In this document: positions 33,058 through 55,194 of the stretch, in pieces | How positions within the stretch are numbered: position 1 is the stretch's first letter | Layout of the letters: each line of letters starts with the position of its first letter | Assembly: GCA_964017065.1 (NCBI GenBank) | Contig: OZ024786.1 | Location: 3,224,369-3,288,368 of the forward strand | Direction: 5' to 3' | DNA: 64,000 nt | Source: Haliclona indistincta | Taxonomy: Eukaryota > Porifera > Demospongiae > Haplosclerida > Chalinidae | Notes under the pieces: generated by a model | Databases searched by the model: none | Seen by the model: only the letters and a program-made list of their open reading frames with translations | Told to the model about the DNA's origin: nothing | Made by a program: the position numbers and the translations under genes

Positions 33058-36000
33058 TCATGTTATAAGGTTCTGTGTCTGTTGTTTATCTTGAGTGTTC
33101 TTTTGTCGATATAGTGCACTATCATGATATGCTGCAGTTAGTAATCTCAGCACCACTATAGTGACATAGCCGATACCAACGGAGAGGAAGAATGTGAAGC
33201 ACACCCAGGTCACCCAGCAAGGCACTTCATTGATAACTGAGAGAGGAGGATAGGGGAGGGAGGGAGGGGAGAGGGAAAGAGAAATGTAATGTGTGTAGAT
33301 ACGTGATGGTCTTGAGCTCAGTTTGACCTTTGCTCACAATTTTTAATAATTAGTAAGGGCTAACAAAAGGCATCGTCCAGGCTTTAAATTCAGGGACATA
33401 CAATTTGGAAGAGCATCAATAGTCAACAAAGTGACACAAGTCTTCCTGTTCACCTGTGATTTTAGGAACAGCAGGCTGCAAACAATGCTAGTGAACATTA
33501 TTGCAGCAATAGTAAAAGGAATTGAGTAGAGGGGCGATGCCTATAATATACATGTGATTATACACGAATGCAGTTATGCTTTGAACCTTACGATTACTAA
33601 CATGACTTGTCTTTTACTGACTTCACACAACAAACCGTATCTCTTATACCGCAACCACACTGACTATATTCAAGTTAACTGATAGCTCAAGAGTTAAGAG
33701 GTTCGCCCACACTCTGTTAAAATGAGTACGGTGTGTATTTGAATGCTTTCAAGCAAACACTTCTTTAGATGCAAGCACATTTTGAATGATAACGTACTAT
33801 ACATATAGGCAGCTGCTGTAGTGCATGGTGCAGCATTTGGCTTCGTGAATTTGTACTTCAACAACTCTTCTCCTTGTTCGATTACATTTCTCTAGATATA
33901 GTATCATATCCACTTACCAATCTCACAAGTAGTCTCATTTCCACTAGTTTCAAATGAGTGAGATCTGTCAAATGCTTAAAGGAAGAAAATCATTTATAAG
34001 ACAAAATGTATAACTCATTCCTTGACTCACTGCAGTATAGATAGACATCTTGACTATGTCTACACGATATATCACGTATGGTCGGTGAGATATAGCACTC
34101 TGTCAGGCAAGGCTGGGACTGGTTACAATTGAAGTCCTTCAACCAAATTATTCCTCTACCAAACCTGAAGGATCAGAGATGATACTAGTTGAGAGGCAGC
34201 TACATGTAGCATATTTTGGTGTTGAGTGGGTGAATGAGTGGGTGGGTGGGTGAGTGAGGGAGTGAGTGAGTTAGTGTGGGTGAGTGAGGGAGTGAGTGGG
34301 TGGGTGAGGGAGTGGGTGAGTGAGTGAGTGAGTAAGGGAGTGAGTGAGTGAGTGAGTGAGGGAGTGAGTGAGTGAGTAAGTGAGGGAGTGAGTGAGTAGT
34401 CTCGCGCGCCAGACCCAACCCAAGGGAAGGGTCTGGTAAAACGCTATAGGACGCGTTGTGCCCCTTGCCATAAATCGGGCAAGCCAATCAAATTGCGTTG
34501 TCACTTATCGCGCGAGTACTAACGAGTAGCCATGTCGAGTAGGACGTACGCTGTGAGCACCACGGTAGACCGACCAGCTAGTTCAATGGAGACGAAGGTT
34601 AAAAAGCACTGCCAAGGCCCATGGCTCGTACGGTCTCAATGCAGTGCGCGCGTACGTACTAGTGCACGTTACCATGGCTACGGTGCATATTTCACATTCC
34701 TGTGGCACAACTCGTTCTATAACGTTTTACCAGACCCTTCCCTTGGGTTGGGTCTGGCGAGCGAGACTATAGTGAGTGAGGGAGTGAATCATTGACTCAA
34801 TGCTGTTCTATGTGTCTAATAGCAATGAATGGAGTCAATGATATAGTTTCATTTGTGTACATACACAGCAACCACAAATGAACATTGGTAAGGACTGACT
34901 GACTCAATAATCAAAACAGTGTTTTCACTCTTACAGAGTCCAGGACTTGGTTGAGTTGACAACCTTGGATCGACATAAACCATATTCATGTATAGCATGT
35001 CATTTAACGAATTACTCAGACGGAAAAGGCCAGGAAGGTTTTTTGAGGAGACCGATATTGATGTATTACTGTAAGGCACATACCGTATAGCGGGAAATTT
35101 CGCGGGAGAAAATATTTGCGAATTTCGCGAATTACAGGCTATTCACGAGAATATTATCCGCGAATGTCTTGTTTTTTGTTGACAAAGATAGTACAATAGC
35201 GCTGATTTGCGAAAATATTATTCGCGAAATGCTCTATCTTGCGCATTCGCGAAATTTCTCCCGCGAAAATTTCCCGCTATAAGGCACTCATGCAGTACCA
35301 TGTTGTTCAGTGCTTTCAGGGACCATGCATGACGTCTAATAGACTTCTGACTTCTTACCGATGCTAAAGATAACAACACTATGACGACAGCTGTGCCGTT
35401 ACTGTACAAAATCTGGTGAAATAGCAGCGCCATTCACTCAATCTACTTTGCAGTGGCGAGTCTGCGGCGCCTAGCAGCAATTCTTTCCTAGGCCTTTATA
35501 TGGCGATCGCGTCGACAAGTGAATGCATGTACCACACTCGTTTCAACCACGCCTAAGAGTATTATTTAAGAAGGCAGCCGTCTATTACACTAATGTGATT
35601 TGTACCCTTTTACAATGTGGAGATACAATGTGTTGGAGTGTACACTCAATCAGTCGATTATATTAGCACAAAAATCATCATCTGTATACTCACGCATGAT
35701 CAGAGAAGTTCCTAGCTCCAGTATATCCTAGTTGCCGACAAGATGAGTCCGCTTCTGTTTTTTTGTAGAAGTCTCCACACACCGTGCCCCACTCACCATT
35801 GATGAAGACATGGAGGAGACCCTGAGAGGTGTAGTTACTGCCAGAGAGATGTAGCTGACCTCTGAATGGATGCTCAGTGAGATTTCGTGGTCCTGGAGTG
35901 AGAGAGAGGGAGGTAGAGAGGGTGAAAGAGAGGGTAAGTGAAAAGGAAGGAAGGAGAGAGAGGAAGTAAATAATTATGACCACGATTTCTAGATCACACA

Positions 36001-37336
36001 TACCAATTTTCATCTCTCTAGGATGATAATACATATACCAGAAGTGCATAAGAATTAGTTTTCGCCCTCATGCGAGGGCATTAACTGACATTAATGGGAA
36101 AGTTGGTTGCCCGAGACTGTACGAAGGCACAGACAAAATCGTACAAATATATTTTGCTCCACATGATTGTCATTTTATTACAAGCAGTGATTGTGTGTAT
36201 TCACTCACGGCAGTGTAGCAGTACATCATTGCTGTGGTCATGTGATGTGATGGTGCTGTTGCTATCACAACGTAGTAGGTGGAGACTCAGGTTACTACGG
36301 CAACTAACATTTTTCAACAACACCGGAGTGGATCCAGAACCAAAACTATAGAATGAAATGAGAAGTGCTTTAACATATAATAACGAAAAACTTAGAATGC
36401 AATCTTTTTGTAGACAAGGGGTAAGCATCCCTTGAGCATAGTCAATAAAAGCTTCTTGGGCACATTAATTTTAGTAAATTAAGCAACAAGGCTTCCAACA
36501 CATGTTACCTATATACTGAGAAACCTAGACACCTTATCACTCAAAAATTAAAAAGTGGCCGTCTACATTTTATCAGATTTACTACTGTGTATAAGTTATA
36601 GAGATTGTGCATGTTATTTCAAGAACGTTCATTTTTGTGTACATTTGTATCTCGGCTTGCCAGGAGGGCAATTGAATGGTTGGTTCTATTACTATCAACA
36701 GAAAAGGCAAAAAAATAAGTTTGAAAAACGGCAGTTTATATCACTTAGCAAGCATTCTAGCTAGAAAGCGCTCTTTCACCAATGCACCCAGCTTCGAAAA
36801 TTCCATGTACGAGACCCATAAATATCTATGACAGACTTTTTGTGTATAACCTAGCTTGTTGGGTCAGGTGAAAACCAGCTTCATGTATGCGGCTATGTAA
36901 TAGTGAGACTACTATGCATGTCAATAGGTTGATCTACTAACATAGAGACCTAAAGAAGAATGGTTCATAGCTTACACATTGTCTGGGAGCAGTGCCGTGT
37001 TGCTGCTCTGTGCTTCCGATATTGATCTGTAGCTCTCGGCGCCTATCAGTCCTAGCTGGCGACACGCTACGTTAGCGGCAGAGATAGTGAATCCCTCGTA
37101 CGACACGGTGCCCCACTGATCGTCCAGATATATGTACAACACGCCGTGAAGACGGCTCCCGTTAGAGTTAAATAACCTGAGGTCGCCATTGGCTGGAGAG
37201 CTTGGAATAACTACAGAGATAAGAACACCGTTATTGTTAGGTCTACAAAGGTTCTCGTTAGCTTACCTAATGTCGGACAGAGTGATAAGACGAGCCCTAG
37301 AACGAGAACACGAAGAGGTGACATGTTCGAGGACAT
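33058..37336 (-). CDS. Two-SRCR-domain transmembrane receptor (SRCR-B)
   Basis: Seven phase-consistent exons: 37267-37336, 36976-37210, 36209-36345, 35694-35892, 34031-34164, 33918-33974, 33058-33236, giving 336 aa. Signal peptide 1-23; SRCR1 about 30-147; SRCR2 about 150-258; short stalk (SFETSGNETTCE); one TM about 285-310 (WVCFTFFLSVGIGYVTIVVL); a cytosolic tail of about 26 residues without obvious motifs. Each SRCR domain is split over two exons, as in group A SRCR. SRCR1 lacks the Cys after WGTV (TVSYEG) and the Cys expected before the last one, which in the family form one disulfide (C2-C7); SRCR2 keeps the standard set plus one extra. The 57-bp stalk exon equals that of SRCR-C in length and phase. 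Divergent from SRCR-C with 112 bp between starts. Confidence 0.85.
34215..34396 (-). repeat. (GTGA)n microsatellite
   Basis: GTGA/GTGG repeats in SRCR-B intron 4, resuming at 34770-34790 after an inserted MITE. Confidence 0.95.
34397..34769. mobile_element. 373-bp MITE inserted into the GTGA microsatellite
   Basis: Terminal inverted repeats of about 47 bp, TAGTCTCGCGCGCCAGACCC on the left and its near mirror ending CGAGACTA on the right. The repeat GTGA continues on both sides, so the element landed within a pre-existing microsatellite. No coding capacity. Confidence 0.88.
35086..35281. mobile_element. Short MITE with CGCGAAATTT-rich inverted ends
   Basis: TATAGCGGGAAATTT at the left pairs with AAATTTCCCGCTATA at the right; internal TTCGCGAA motifs recur. 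196 bp, inside SRCR-B intron 4. Confidence 0.82.
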
Positions 37337-37448
37337 GATACGTTGACCTGTTTAGACCACGCCCACTTTTCCAGCCCCACCTCTCGTGTGCTGCTGCAGC
37401 AAGTATAAAATCATGCTTGTGCATTATTCCCTCTTGTCTCTGCTGATC
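37337..37448. promoter_or_regulatory. Bidirectional promoter between SRCR-B and SRCR-C
   Basis: Only 112 bp separate two divergent signal-peptide start codons. It contains CCACGCCCAC (37357-37366, a GC/CACC-box-like site) and TATAAAA at 37404-37410, 39 bp upstream of the SRCR-C ATG, correctly placed for a TATA box of that gene if the leader is very short. No TATA was seen for SRCR-B. Confidence 0.6.
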
Positions 37449-46575
<9,127 letters not shown>

Positions 46576-47974
46576 CTTTAATATGAGGACCAAGGAAAAC
46601 AATCATTAAGCATTTTTTGAGTGATACATTGCACATACAAGTAAATGAGACATTGCATGTACTTGTATCTACTTTCATTATTTTTGGTATTTTTACTTGT
46701 ATTTTGATTTATAGACACAATCACAAAAATAACACAGCTACCAGCACAATAAAAGCTTTTGTATAATGCATAACTAGAGTGTACATATTGTCATGATTCA
46801 CGATAACGTTTGTTCTAATACGAGGTATAATTTCGCACTGCAATCCGATTGCAATCTGTCCATTTTTTAAAGTAAATCAAAAAGTTTTAATAAACGACTG
46901 AATGTAGGGACTCTTGAAAAGGAAAGGAACAAGATGGGATGATGCTAGCAAAATTAAACTGAGGAACAAGATGGAACAATGCTTACAAATGTAAAAGTCC
47001 CAATGAAGTATCCCTACATGGCTACGTGGCTTGAAGGAGGACGCATGCAGTCTGATGACTGAAGTAACTGACGGTTGTAAAGCTAGTGTTTTGGAGGAAG
47101 CAGTCCGGTGAAGTAATTGACAGTTGTAAAGTTAGAGGTAGCTGTGTTTGGAGGACATTTCTCTAGGCTGCTGCGATCAGCTCCTACGAGGCACCGAGTG
47201 TTTTGACTTTCTGTCCTAGCGCCGATAATTTCATGTACACATGGTACATTTAACATGTACCAGTCAACAACGTCTGAGGTGTCTTCCGTCCTCCAAAAAG
47301 TTCAGTGGACACACGTCCGTGGACAGCTTCAACAAGAACCGGAAATGCCTCGCTTAATGACGTCACTGCGGAAGTGCAGTCAGCAAAATAAGCTTCCAAC
47401 CACTGATTTCTTCTACAATACTGACAATTAGTCTTAAAATTCATTGTACAAATTCAAAAACAGACAGCTAGATGAACACCTAAGAATAACTGACAGTAGA
47501 ACTTGACCAAATCACTGATGGCTATACATTCAGCATGCATATCTGATTCAGAACATAAAAAAAGAAGCAAACAGCTAATTATTTGCAGAGGATTAGCAGA
47601 GGAGGGTCCAAGGATTAGAAGCCAAAAGCTGTCATAATATGGTGTACTCTACCATCTGCCTCAGTTTTCCTGTTAGAGTGAAAGTAGAAGCTTGCTGTCT
47701 TTTCACAAGCATATGGCATGCATGTGCTCAGTAGACCCAAGAGTATGATTTGCAAAAAGGCAATAATTATAGTGACTAATGTACTGTATATTGATTAATT
47801 GGGGAATCTCACAGTCTACCCAATAATTTCAGTCTCGACTCACAATTGCAAAGAAAATTCATACCTTTGGCAACTACAATTTGACTCACAATTAGGCTAT
47901 CTACTAAAACTAATCACGTATCATAAGCTATCAGCTAGTACAGTAAGTACTTGCATGCATGAACATCAGAACAA
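46576..47974. other. Intergenic; SRCR-C 3' UTR and TMEM179-like A 3' flank
   Basis: AATAAA at 46748-46753, 173 bp after the SRCR-C stop, is a good polyadenylation signal. About 47260-47330 resembles ankyrin-gene relic sequence at 62880-62940, and 47460-47600 matches 56370-56510 downstream of the second TMEM179-like gene, marking the edge of the duplicated block. Confidence 0.6.
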
Positions 47975-50900
47975 TTAAAGTTCATATTTTTCTTTGTCTT
48001 CCTCTGAATCCTGATCTATTAGTGATCCTTGATTCATGGACAGGTTTACACGAGACCTCAATGACCAACCCACGAGCACCATTATGACAGCAAGTAGTGA
48101 CGTGGTTATCCAACTGAATATCTGCAGAAAATTAATTATTATTATAGACAAAAAAGAATTAGAATAACAGAAGTTGGGGTAAGCCTTAGTGTGCCACAGC
48201 CAAAGGCTCCTCCCCTTTGAACTCGGGGTTAACAAGGCCACCCCCTTTAAAATTCCCCCAATGCTATACATTTTAGTGGGAGGGTGCTGCAAAAACAGCT
48301 TTTTTAGGTATAGTTGTCTTTGGCAAATAGACTTAGTTTGACCTTTGTGAAGCAGCCTGACCCAGTGCTAGAGTGCTCACTATCACTTGGTGCTCAGATA
48401 CTTCAGTGATATGATACTTGCAAACTGGGCATACAACACTGTACAGTACACTAATACTTGGCAATGCAAGACAAGATACAAGAAAATTAAAAAGATTTCT
48501 ATCGAAATCAAAAGGATGTAGGGTTGTGAAATCTACCACTAGTTCGCAATGTAAACCAACAAGGAACAAGCATGGAATGGTAACACTATTGACTTGCTAA
48601 AAGACCATCGGTCCCTATACAAATCAGGGGCTGCTGTGGTTGACATAGTTGCTGTTAACTGCTGACACCTGACGTGCATTCAGCTTGTGTACAGCCACCG
48701 ATATAGGGATCTATGGTCTGTTAGCAAGTCAATCGTGTTACCATTCCATGCTTGTTCCTTGTTAGTTTACATTGTGAACCAGTGGTAGATTTCACAACCC
48801 TACATCCTCTTGATTTCGACAGAAATCTATTTAATTTTCTTGTTTGTGTCCTTTCTACTTTTTTAGTGAAGTGCAATTCAATATCATGCACGTACTGAGC
48901 CGTCTTTGTTTCCACCATAGGTTTAGTTTTCCTGTTGTTGATGGCTTTTCTTTATTATTAACAATTTTAAATTTGTAGCTAAAAATAATTGTTATGCTGT
49001 ACATATCAGCTCGCCAACGCATACTTGCATGCATGAAGTGCATACGAGCCCCACCCACACTAGTTTGTAGACCTGTACGGTGGTTATAATTATCTGGCAA
49101 GCGCAGAATGGTGATCCTTACTGTTCTCCGAAGACTCCAGACATATATGTGTTCTCCGTAATCCACACGGCGCGGAGATACTCAAGCTAGTGCTTGGTCA
49201 TGTGCGCTAACCCCTGCTTGGTCACGTGCATATTGCGCAATCACAATAATGGCGTCTAACACTTAGCTGACAATGGATCACGATCGAGAAATCGCGGAAT
49301 TTATATCACCTTTTCGCTAAAAACAAAGTTCGAAAGGCACTTGCCAGGAGAATTCACGATTGTTCGTGCATGGGTGTTTTGGTCTCGGCACTGCTCGCGT
49401 AAAGGTGCTAGGCACGCTGAAGAAAGAAGAAGAAAACCTTGATGACGAAACTCGATTTTCACCGTTTCCAGGTTTGTCACTTTAGTAACAATTTCGAGCA
49501 ATCTCCTTGCTACTGTAAGATGGGGCAATGCCAGAGAGCAGATTTAAGTGTCTTTGGACGAATAAAATTCATCACCAGGCGAAATATCAGCACGCTAATA
49601 CTTTGTATGTAGCCGCCATCTTGTTTTTCCGTTCAACCCTACATAGGGAGGCACTACCGTGCCTCCCTAATACTGTCGGTACATAAAACACAGAAGTATC
49701 CAAGTCACTGACTCAGTTGTTATATTGAACACATAATACACTGGCACTGTGACAACATGGAGTGTCACCACAACACCCCCGTTTTAACAGTGCATGATTG
49801 TGTACTGTAGGCCGCACTACCCATCCACGGCTGACATATGCATGTAATCGACTGCTTAGGCTAATTACACTCACTTAAGGTTAAGGGATACCATGCCCTC
49901 TTACTGAGCCAACAGAAACGGTTGCCTAAAAAACTCTCAGTATAGTGCTTGTTTGTTTGGGTGAACAAAGCATTGCATATCCAGTCAGAGCAATGACTGC
50001 ACTTTGTCATTTGCAAAACGATGGCTAGATGCGTTACCACAGTGCGTTATGAAGTGCACGAAGCAACAAGCAGCTTCGTCGACTAAGAAATCGAAAATCT
50101 CATTGTGGGTACTCTCTAGTACGACCAGACTTGGCATCGTGCAGCTAGACAGCTTAGTTATCTAGGGAATGATGGATCTTTTTTCAAAATCAGCTTCAGT
50201 TGCCGAGTTATGTTTACACATACACTCGAAAATTTGCTTTGACAAGTTTTTCAAGTGTAGAGAGCTATTTTGTGATAATTAATTTTATGAACGGCAAAAG
50301 GAATAAATTATCATGTCCCAAGAAAATGCAATATTTACCGCACTTTTTGTGACTGTGCTTTCTCAAGAAAGCACTGCACAACCTTGATAACTATGCATTA
50401 AAAGTGCTGTACTTTTGAGAAAGCACAAATCATTAAAAGGCAGGCTCAGAACATGCACACTAGTTAGAAACCTTGGCAGCTTATATCACACAAGCCTTTT
50501 TTACTTTGTCATCAAAAAAACCGCATGTTAATTAGGACATGTTATAAGCCTTGGTGTCTACATTGTAAGTACCCAAGTCACACTTCGATGTGCAAACACC
50601 ATAGAGCATGAAGACATTGTCTATAATGCATGCGTGAGCCAAAGGTAACTGCATTATCTGTGTTCACATGATACCAAAGTATACTCCATGCACTGGAAGC
50701 CTGATAGTTGACAAGTCACAAGCAATCTCATTGGCTTGAAGTCACATGAATTTCACTAGTCACATGCATTAATTTAACATAATTATAATCGTGAAGTCAT
50801 GAACTCACAGCTGATGCAACCATTATTCCAACATAAGATGTTGCGGTGAATGGAGGAAACAAAAGATTTGAACATCTCCTGTAAAATACATGTAAAAAGA

Positions 50901-53089
50901 ATCTCATTAAGCTGGCATCAAGAAAGAATTAGTTGCGTGCAGTGTATAGCTGCAGCTAATGCATTCCGCTTTAGAAGGACTAGATGAAATGTAATGCTTG
51001 CATGCCAAAATTGTTCTTCAATTTCATTCAGATTATTGTGACATGAGGCAAAATTTGCTATTATAGTTATTATAATTGTTATACCATACTTCAATGTTTC
51101 TGACCAATCAGATAGCTCAAAACGAGGTGATGTATTTCACTTATTACACATCCAATTTTACTTAGCGAACCTCATAATGAAGTTTGCTACACTCCCTTTC
51201 AAGATGGCATCTTCCATAATGAAACAGTTATACTGCCGTAGCTTAGAAAAAGATTTGATTCACTCACTTACACTCCGTAGCTAGCTAGCTTCTTGATGCT
51301 TAAGCGCTTCTAGTAAGATCACGGCAAATTAGCGCTTCAACACAGCTGAAAGATAGTAAACTGAAGCATCGTCGCTAACTTACGATTCAAACGATGCATT
51401 TTTTGCAAGTAATGATCTTTGCACGATCTCTGCTTGATGATAGAAACGGCAATACTACTGACTTCTCACAACTGAGATTGCTAGTTTTGGTGCATTGGGA
51501 AGCTTAGCTGAGAGCCCAGTATGGAATAAATACATTATACCATTAAACAGTCGGGCAATACGAGATGTAAATCACCTTATAAACCGAAATAGACGCACTT
51601 GGGACGTCTATAGCATTGGTTTCAACGGTGATTTACATCCAATAGTGCCCTTCGTTTCATGGTATAACCCATATCCAATAGTGCCCGTAGACAAGGCTTG
51701 CTGCATGGTTTGGTAAATAAAACAGGCCATTGTCTGCATAAACATCATAGGCATTGGAACCAGGGGCAGCAGGGGCACAGTGCCTCCCAGTGGTATTGAG
51801 TGCCCCTCCTTGCGGACACCAGAACTAACTGACATGCCTCTAAATTTAACAAGACTTACCACAGTTATGTAAACTATCACTGTTAGTGCAGCTTTTGACA
51901 GACGTTAAAATTAATGATGAACAGTAGTCAGTTAATGTCCAATATTAATAGAGCTAGTTCCAAACGTACAATGAAGTGAAGTTGGCACTACTTGCAATTG
52001 CTTTGTAAAGTTTGTTGCAAATGGTACATGTATTTAAATGTAGGAATCACAATCCATTATACTTGGTCCATGTGGCACATGTACATGTTACATGTAGTGC
52101 CAACTCCAGCAGAGATGACAAATACCCGATAGCGTCTGGGGACTGCACCCTCCAGATCCCCTATTATAGTTTTAACGGTACACATGCACATGTTGTTCTC
52201 AACACCTTCCTACGCCTATGAACATTATAATTACTGTATATAGCTAGTATATAATAGCACGCTTTAAATTCTGCAAGCACACAAATAACATTAACTTCCA
52301 CCAATTAATAATTATTATAATTTATTATACTCTTTCAATTCAACTTGTGAACTTATAAGAATTAGGACATGTTAATTATTTCTTTAATTAATAGGTGAAA
52401 TTTGTGTAGAGAAAAATATCAGCCTATGGTACAGCTATGGTATTAATTAAAGTCATTCCTTGGGTGTAAACATAATCTCCATTTCAAGCACATGTATGTA
52501 AATGCAGGACTCACAATCCAGAATAGTTGGTCCATGTAGCACATGTAGTGCCAACTCCAGCAGAGATGATTATACTGACACAGAACATCAATATCAGCGA
52601 TACCAGCACAGCTGAACCTCTCAGCAGAATAACAATAAGATGACTGCAGAAAATGAAAAGTCATTATAATAATTATTAATAATTATGTTTACTGGGTTAC
52701 ACTGTAGTTTATTATACATCATGCACAAGCACTTACTCTGTGAAGGCAAATGCGAAGCACGCAGCAAGAACAGTTTCTATCAGCAGAACCAACATTATCA
52801 GAAACACAATGGTAGAACCACCGACAACATAATGGCAAATACTGGGATCCGAGCTTGTAAATTTACTCAAGGTAGCTGTCACTTGGTGTATTCTAGTAGC
52901 AAATAAATAGCATCCGTCCGTTCCCAGGCCGGCAAACGAGTTGATTTCGTTGTTTTTTGCGGCAAATAGACTGAGACAAAGTAAAGCAGTGATCATCACG
53001 ATGCCGAGCAGGCCACACAAGATACCACGACGTCCTTTCAGTTGCGTGGGGTTAATCTTGATTTCGATTACTGGGTCTTGCTGTGACAT
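47975..53089 (-). CDS. TMEM179-like four-transmembrane protein A
   Basis: Four phase-consistent exons: 52737-53089, 52515-52643, 50809-50878, 47975-48121, giving 232 aa, the size of vertebrate TMEM179 (233 aa). Four hydrophobic segments at about 23-43, 85-108, 124-150 and 168-196. Shared layout with TMEM179: a DGCYLF-like motif in the first loop, Cys at the start of TM2 (DPSICHYVVGG), a third TM rich in Ile/Ser/Val, and TM4 with FSWITTSLLA. Predicted cytosolic N- and C-ends; the acidic C-tail (QDSEEDKEKYEL) ends in KYEL, but that end should face the cytosol, so it is not an obvious ER retrieval signal. Function of the family is poorly known. Paralog B lies 7 kb away on the same strand. Confidence 0.72.
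48474..49672 (-). mobile_element. M1 element, full length, reverse orientation
   Basis: Large inverted repeat at 48474-48850, body 48851-49630, terminal palindrome AGGGAGGCAC-tacc-GTGCCTCCCT near 49645-49668. In intron 3 of TMEM179-like A; the corresponding intron of paralog B lacks it, so it may have inserted after the duplication. Confidence 0.88.
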
Positions 53090-53902
53090 TGCGAAAGTAC
53101 AGTGTTGGCTGTGCGCGGCTTGACTCTTGCTTGCTATACAACTGGAAGAATTCAGCCAGTGACCTTTCTTTTTGAGACTCAGAGAGGAGCTGCAGGCCGA
53201 CTATATGATCGGGCGGGCAGTAGAGCGAAACACAACACGTGCACCTAAGACATGAATACTATTATGAGAAACGGCTGATGAGAAAGAATGGATGGTGAGT
53301 TCAAGATAATCTATGTTTCATTTTAATCTGTGTTCCCGGCATTGCACTCTAAAGATCTATAGACCATTTTAATCGCTAATACCAAGGCGCGAATCTTTGG
53401 ACCGCCACGTTGACCGTAGTATTGTGCTGCTGGTAAACACAAGGCATTCGCTTCTTTGCGCGCTTGGCAGGCTACTTTCTACTTGTAAGCAATACATTGC
53501 AAGCTTAATCAAGGAAGCGAAGTTACATGTAGCAAGCAGTTGACTGCCAGAAACTCGGGTCCAGTTTTCAGTGCTGCTGTTTTGTATCAACCACGCTAGT
53601 ATCGATTGGACTGGCCTTTATCCAGTATTATTTGCTACCATGATATAGTAGTTGCACGCACACACAGTGTGCCAGTATCATGAGAAATAGAACAAAATTT
53701 CAGTAGTTTCGCTCCATATTTCACCCGCTTTGCAGGCCGTTCGAGAGATAGAAACGCGCGTTTTCAAGCTCTAATAACTCATAATTATTATACGTTCGTT
53801 TGTGTACGCAAAGTACCTAGCTAAGCACTCAAAAAGACGAAGCCTTAATTGTATGTTGCCTACAGATCAAACCGTCATGGTGGTGGCGTCGACACGGTCA
53901 TG

Positions 53903-54470
53903 ACAGGTGTCGATGTCACAGGAAATCTGGCCGCTAGGAAATTTTGCCGCTGTGCCATATTTTTCTAGGAAATTTGGCAGCATCAGCGGCACGGTTTCCT
54001 AGGAAATATGGTTGCGTTTAGGAAATTATGCTGCTCACTAGCGGACCGCTAGTGCCCGTGCTCGTGCTGTTGAGTTACACCTGCTACGTTTTTCAGCTGC
54101 AGTATCGAGCCTGATTTGTACGATACACATTACTTTTAGAGACCCCCTTATGGTTCGAGCTGGCCACGCCCAAATAGTCAGCATGCGCGATTCCACTCTA
54201 AACAGTCCAGTTAGTACGGAAAGGGCTAGGCTGTGTTGTTAGTAGTTACTGAGTGACTGAGTTAGCTAGCTACAACAGCTAGAGATAAGTCCGTGTTCAG
54301 GAAAGGCTAAGTCGTGCCGATTTTCAGCGGCATGATCACCGTTTCCTAAACGCGGCAGTATTTCCTAGGAAATTTCGCCTATGAGCCGACACGCCGCTGC
54401 CATATTTCCTAGGAGAAGTGGGCGCAGTGGCAAAATTTCCTAGCGGCAAGATTTCCTGTGACACCTGTCT
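53903..54470. mobile_element. TIR element with CTAGGAAAT repeats
   Basis: GACAGGTGTC at the left and GACACCTGTC at the right, followed inward by matching ACAGGAAATCTGGCCGCTAG and its near mirror. Internal TTTCCTAGGAAAT palindromes occur several times. The left arm has a 6-bp insertion. It lies upstream of TMEM179-like A; no equivalent is seen in the copy-B flank. Confidence 0.75.
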
Positions 54471-54660
54471 TGTACGGCGCGGGCGCGCGCGGAAAAACGA
54501 TTAGCGAATAAAACGTACAGCAGGCTTGTGTGTGTTTGTAATGTATTATTTTATTGTTAAGTTTTAGGTCTTATAATAAATATAGCTGGCTGGCTTAATA
54601 TTCATATCTCAATTCGTTGCACTAAACAGTATAGCTCCATCAGTACAAGGCAGCCCATTA

Positions 54661-54978
54661 AGGGTGTATGGAAAAGAAGGAAACGGAAAACTGAAACGGA
54701 CGGCGGAAACGGACGACGGAAAATGGGCGTGGTCTCGCACTCAAGACCCCAAAAACTAAACCCAAGACCCTAAAACCTTCGCCGCTAACTGTGCAAAGTC
54801 GGGAGGGTATCCTAACCCGGGCCTTCGGCCCTTGGTAAGCCTAAGGATCGTCGGGAGGGTCGTCCTAACCCGGGCCTTCGGCCCTTGCTAACCGTCGAGT
54901 GCGAGACCACGCCCATTTTCCGTCGTCCGTTTCCGCCGTCCGTTTCAGTTTTCCGTTTCCTTCTTTTCCATACGCCCG
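54661..54978. mobile_element. TIR element with about 81-bp arms
   Basis: The left arm (GGTGTATGGAAAAGAAGGAA onwards) is mirrored almost perfectly at 54896-54976. The centre contains a direct duplication of GGGAGGGT followed by CCTAACCCGGGCCTTCGGCC. No coding capacity. Confidence 0.88.
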
Positions 54979-55194
54979 TCTATTAATACTGAGAATAAAT
55001 ATTTTCACAACCAGTGTGTTTAGTTGAAATAACATTCTGATAATTCAGTAACCACAGAGTGTATTGGATACTTCCAACCAGAATAAAAGCTATTCTGAGA
55101 ATGAATTCAATACTGGAATTAATATTACCCACAGTGGGGGAAGTGTATCTTTATTTTATTTGATGGTCACTTGAGCTTTCTTATTCATTGTCAG

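Noticed and set aside
31617..33236. SRCR-B and GTPase 2 as one fused receptor-GTPase
   Set aside because: SRCR-B's last exon has its own stop; an in-frame stop precedes the GTPase, and the only acceptor-like site gives the wrong phase.
33440..33540. Hydrophobic minus-strand segment (SIPFTIAAIMFTSIVCSLLF) as an extra SRCR-B exon
   Set aside because: Acceptor and donor exist, but the phase does not fit exon 6, whereas exon 7 at 33058-33236 joins in frame directly and mirrors SRCR-C. An alternative exon is not excluded.
34849..35433. Two minus-strand frames with signal-peptide-like start and Cys-containing stretch as a separate small gene
   Set aside because: Lies inside SRCR-B intron 4, overlaps a MITE end at the supposed acceptor, and has no recognisable family.
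47250..47444. Minus-strand 64-aa frame
   Set aside because: Resembles degraded ankyrin-gene relic sequence only; no splice context.
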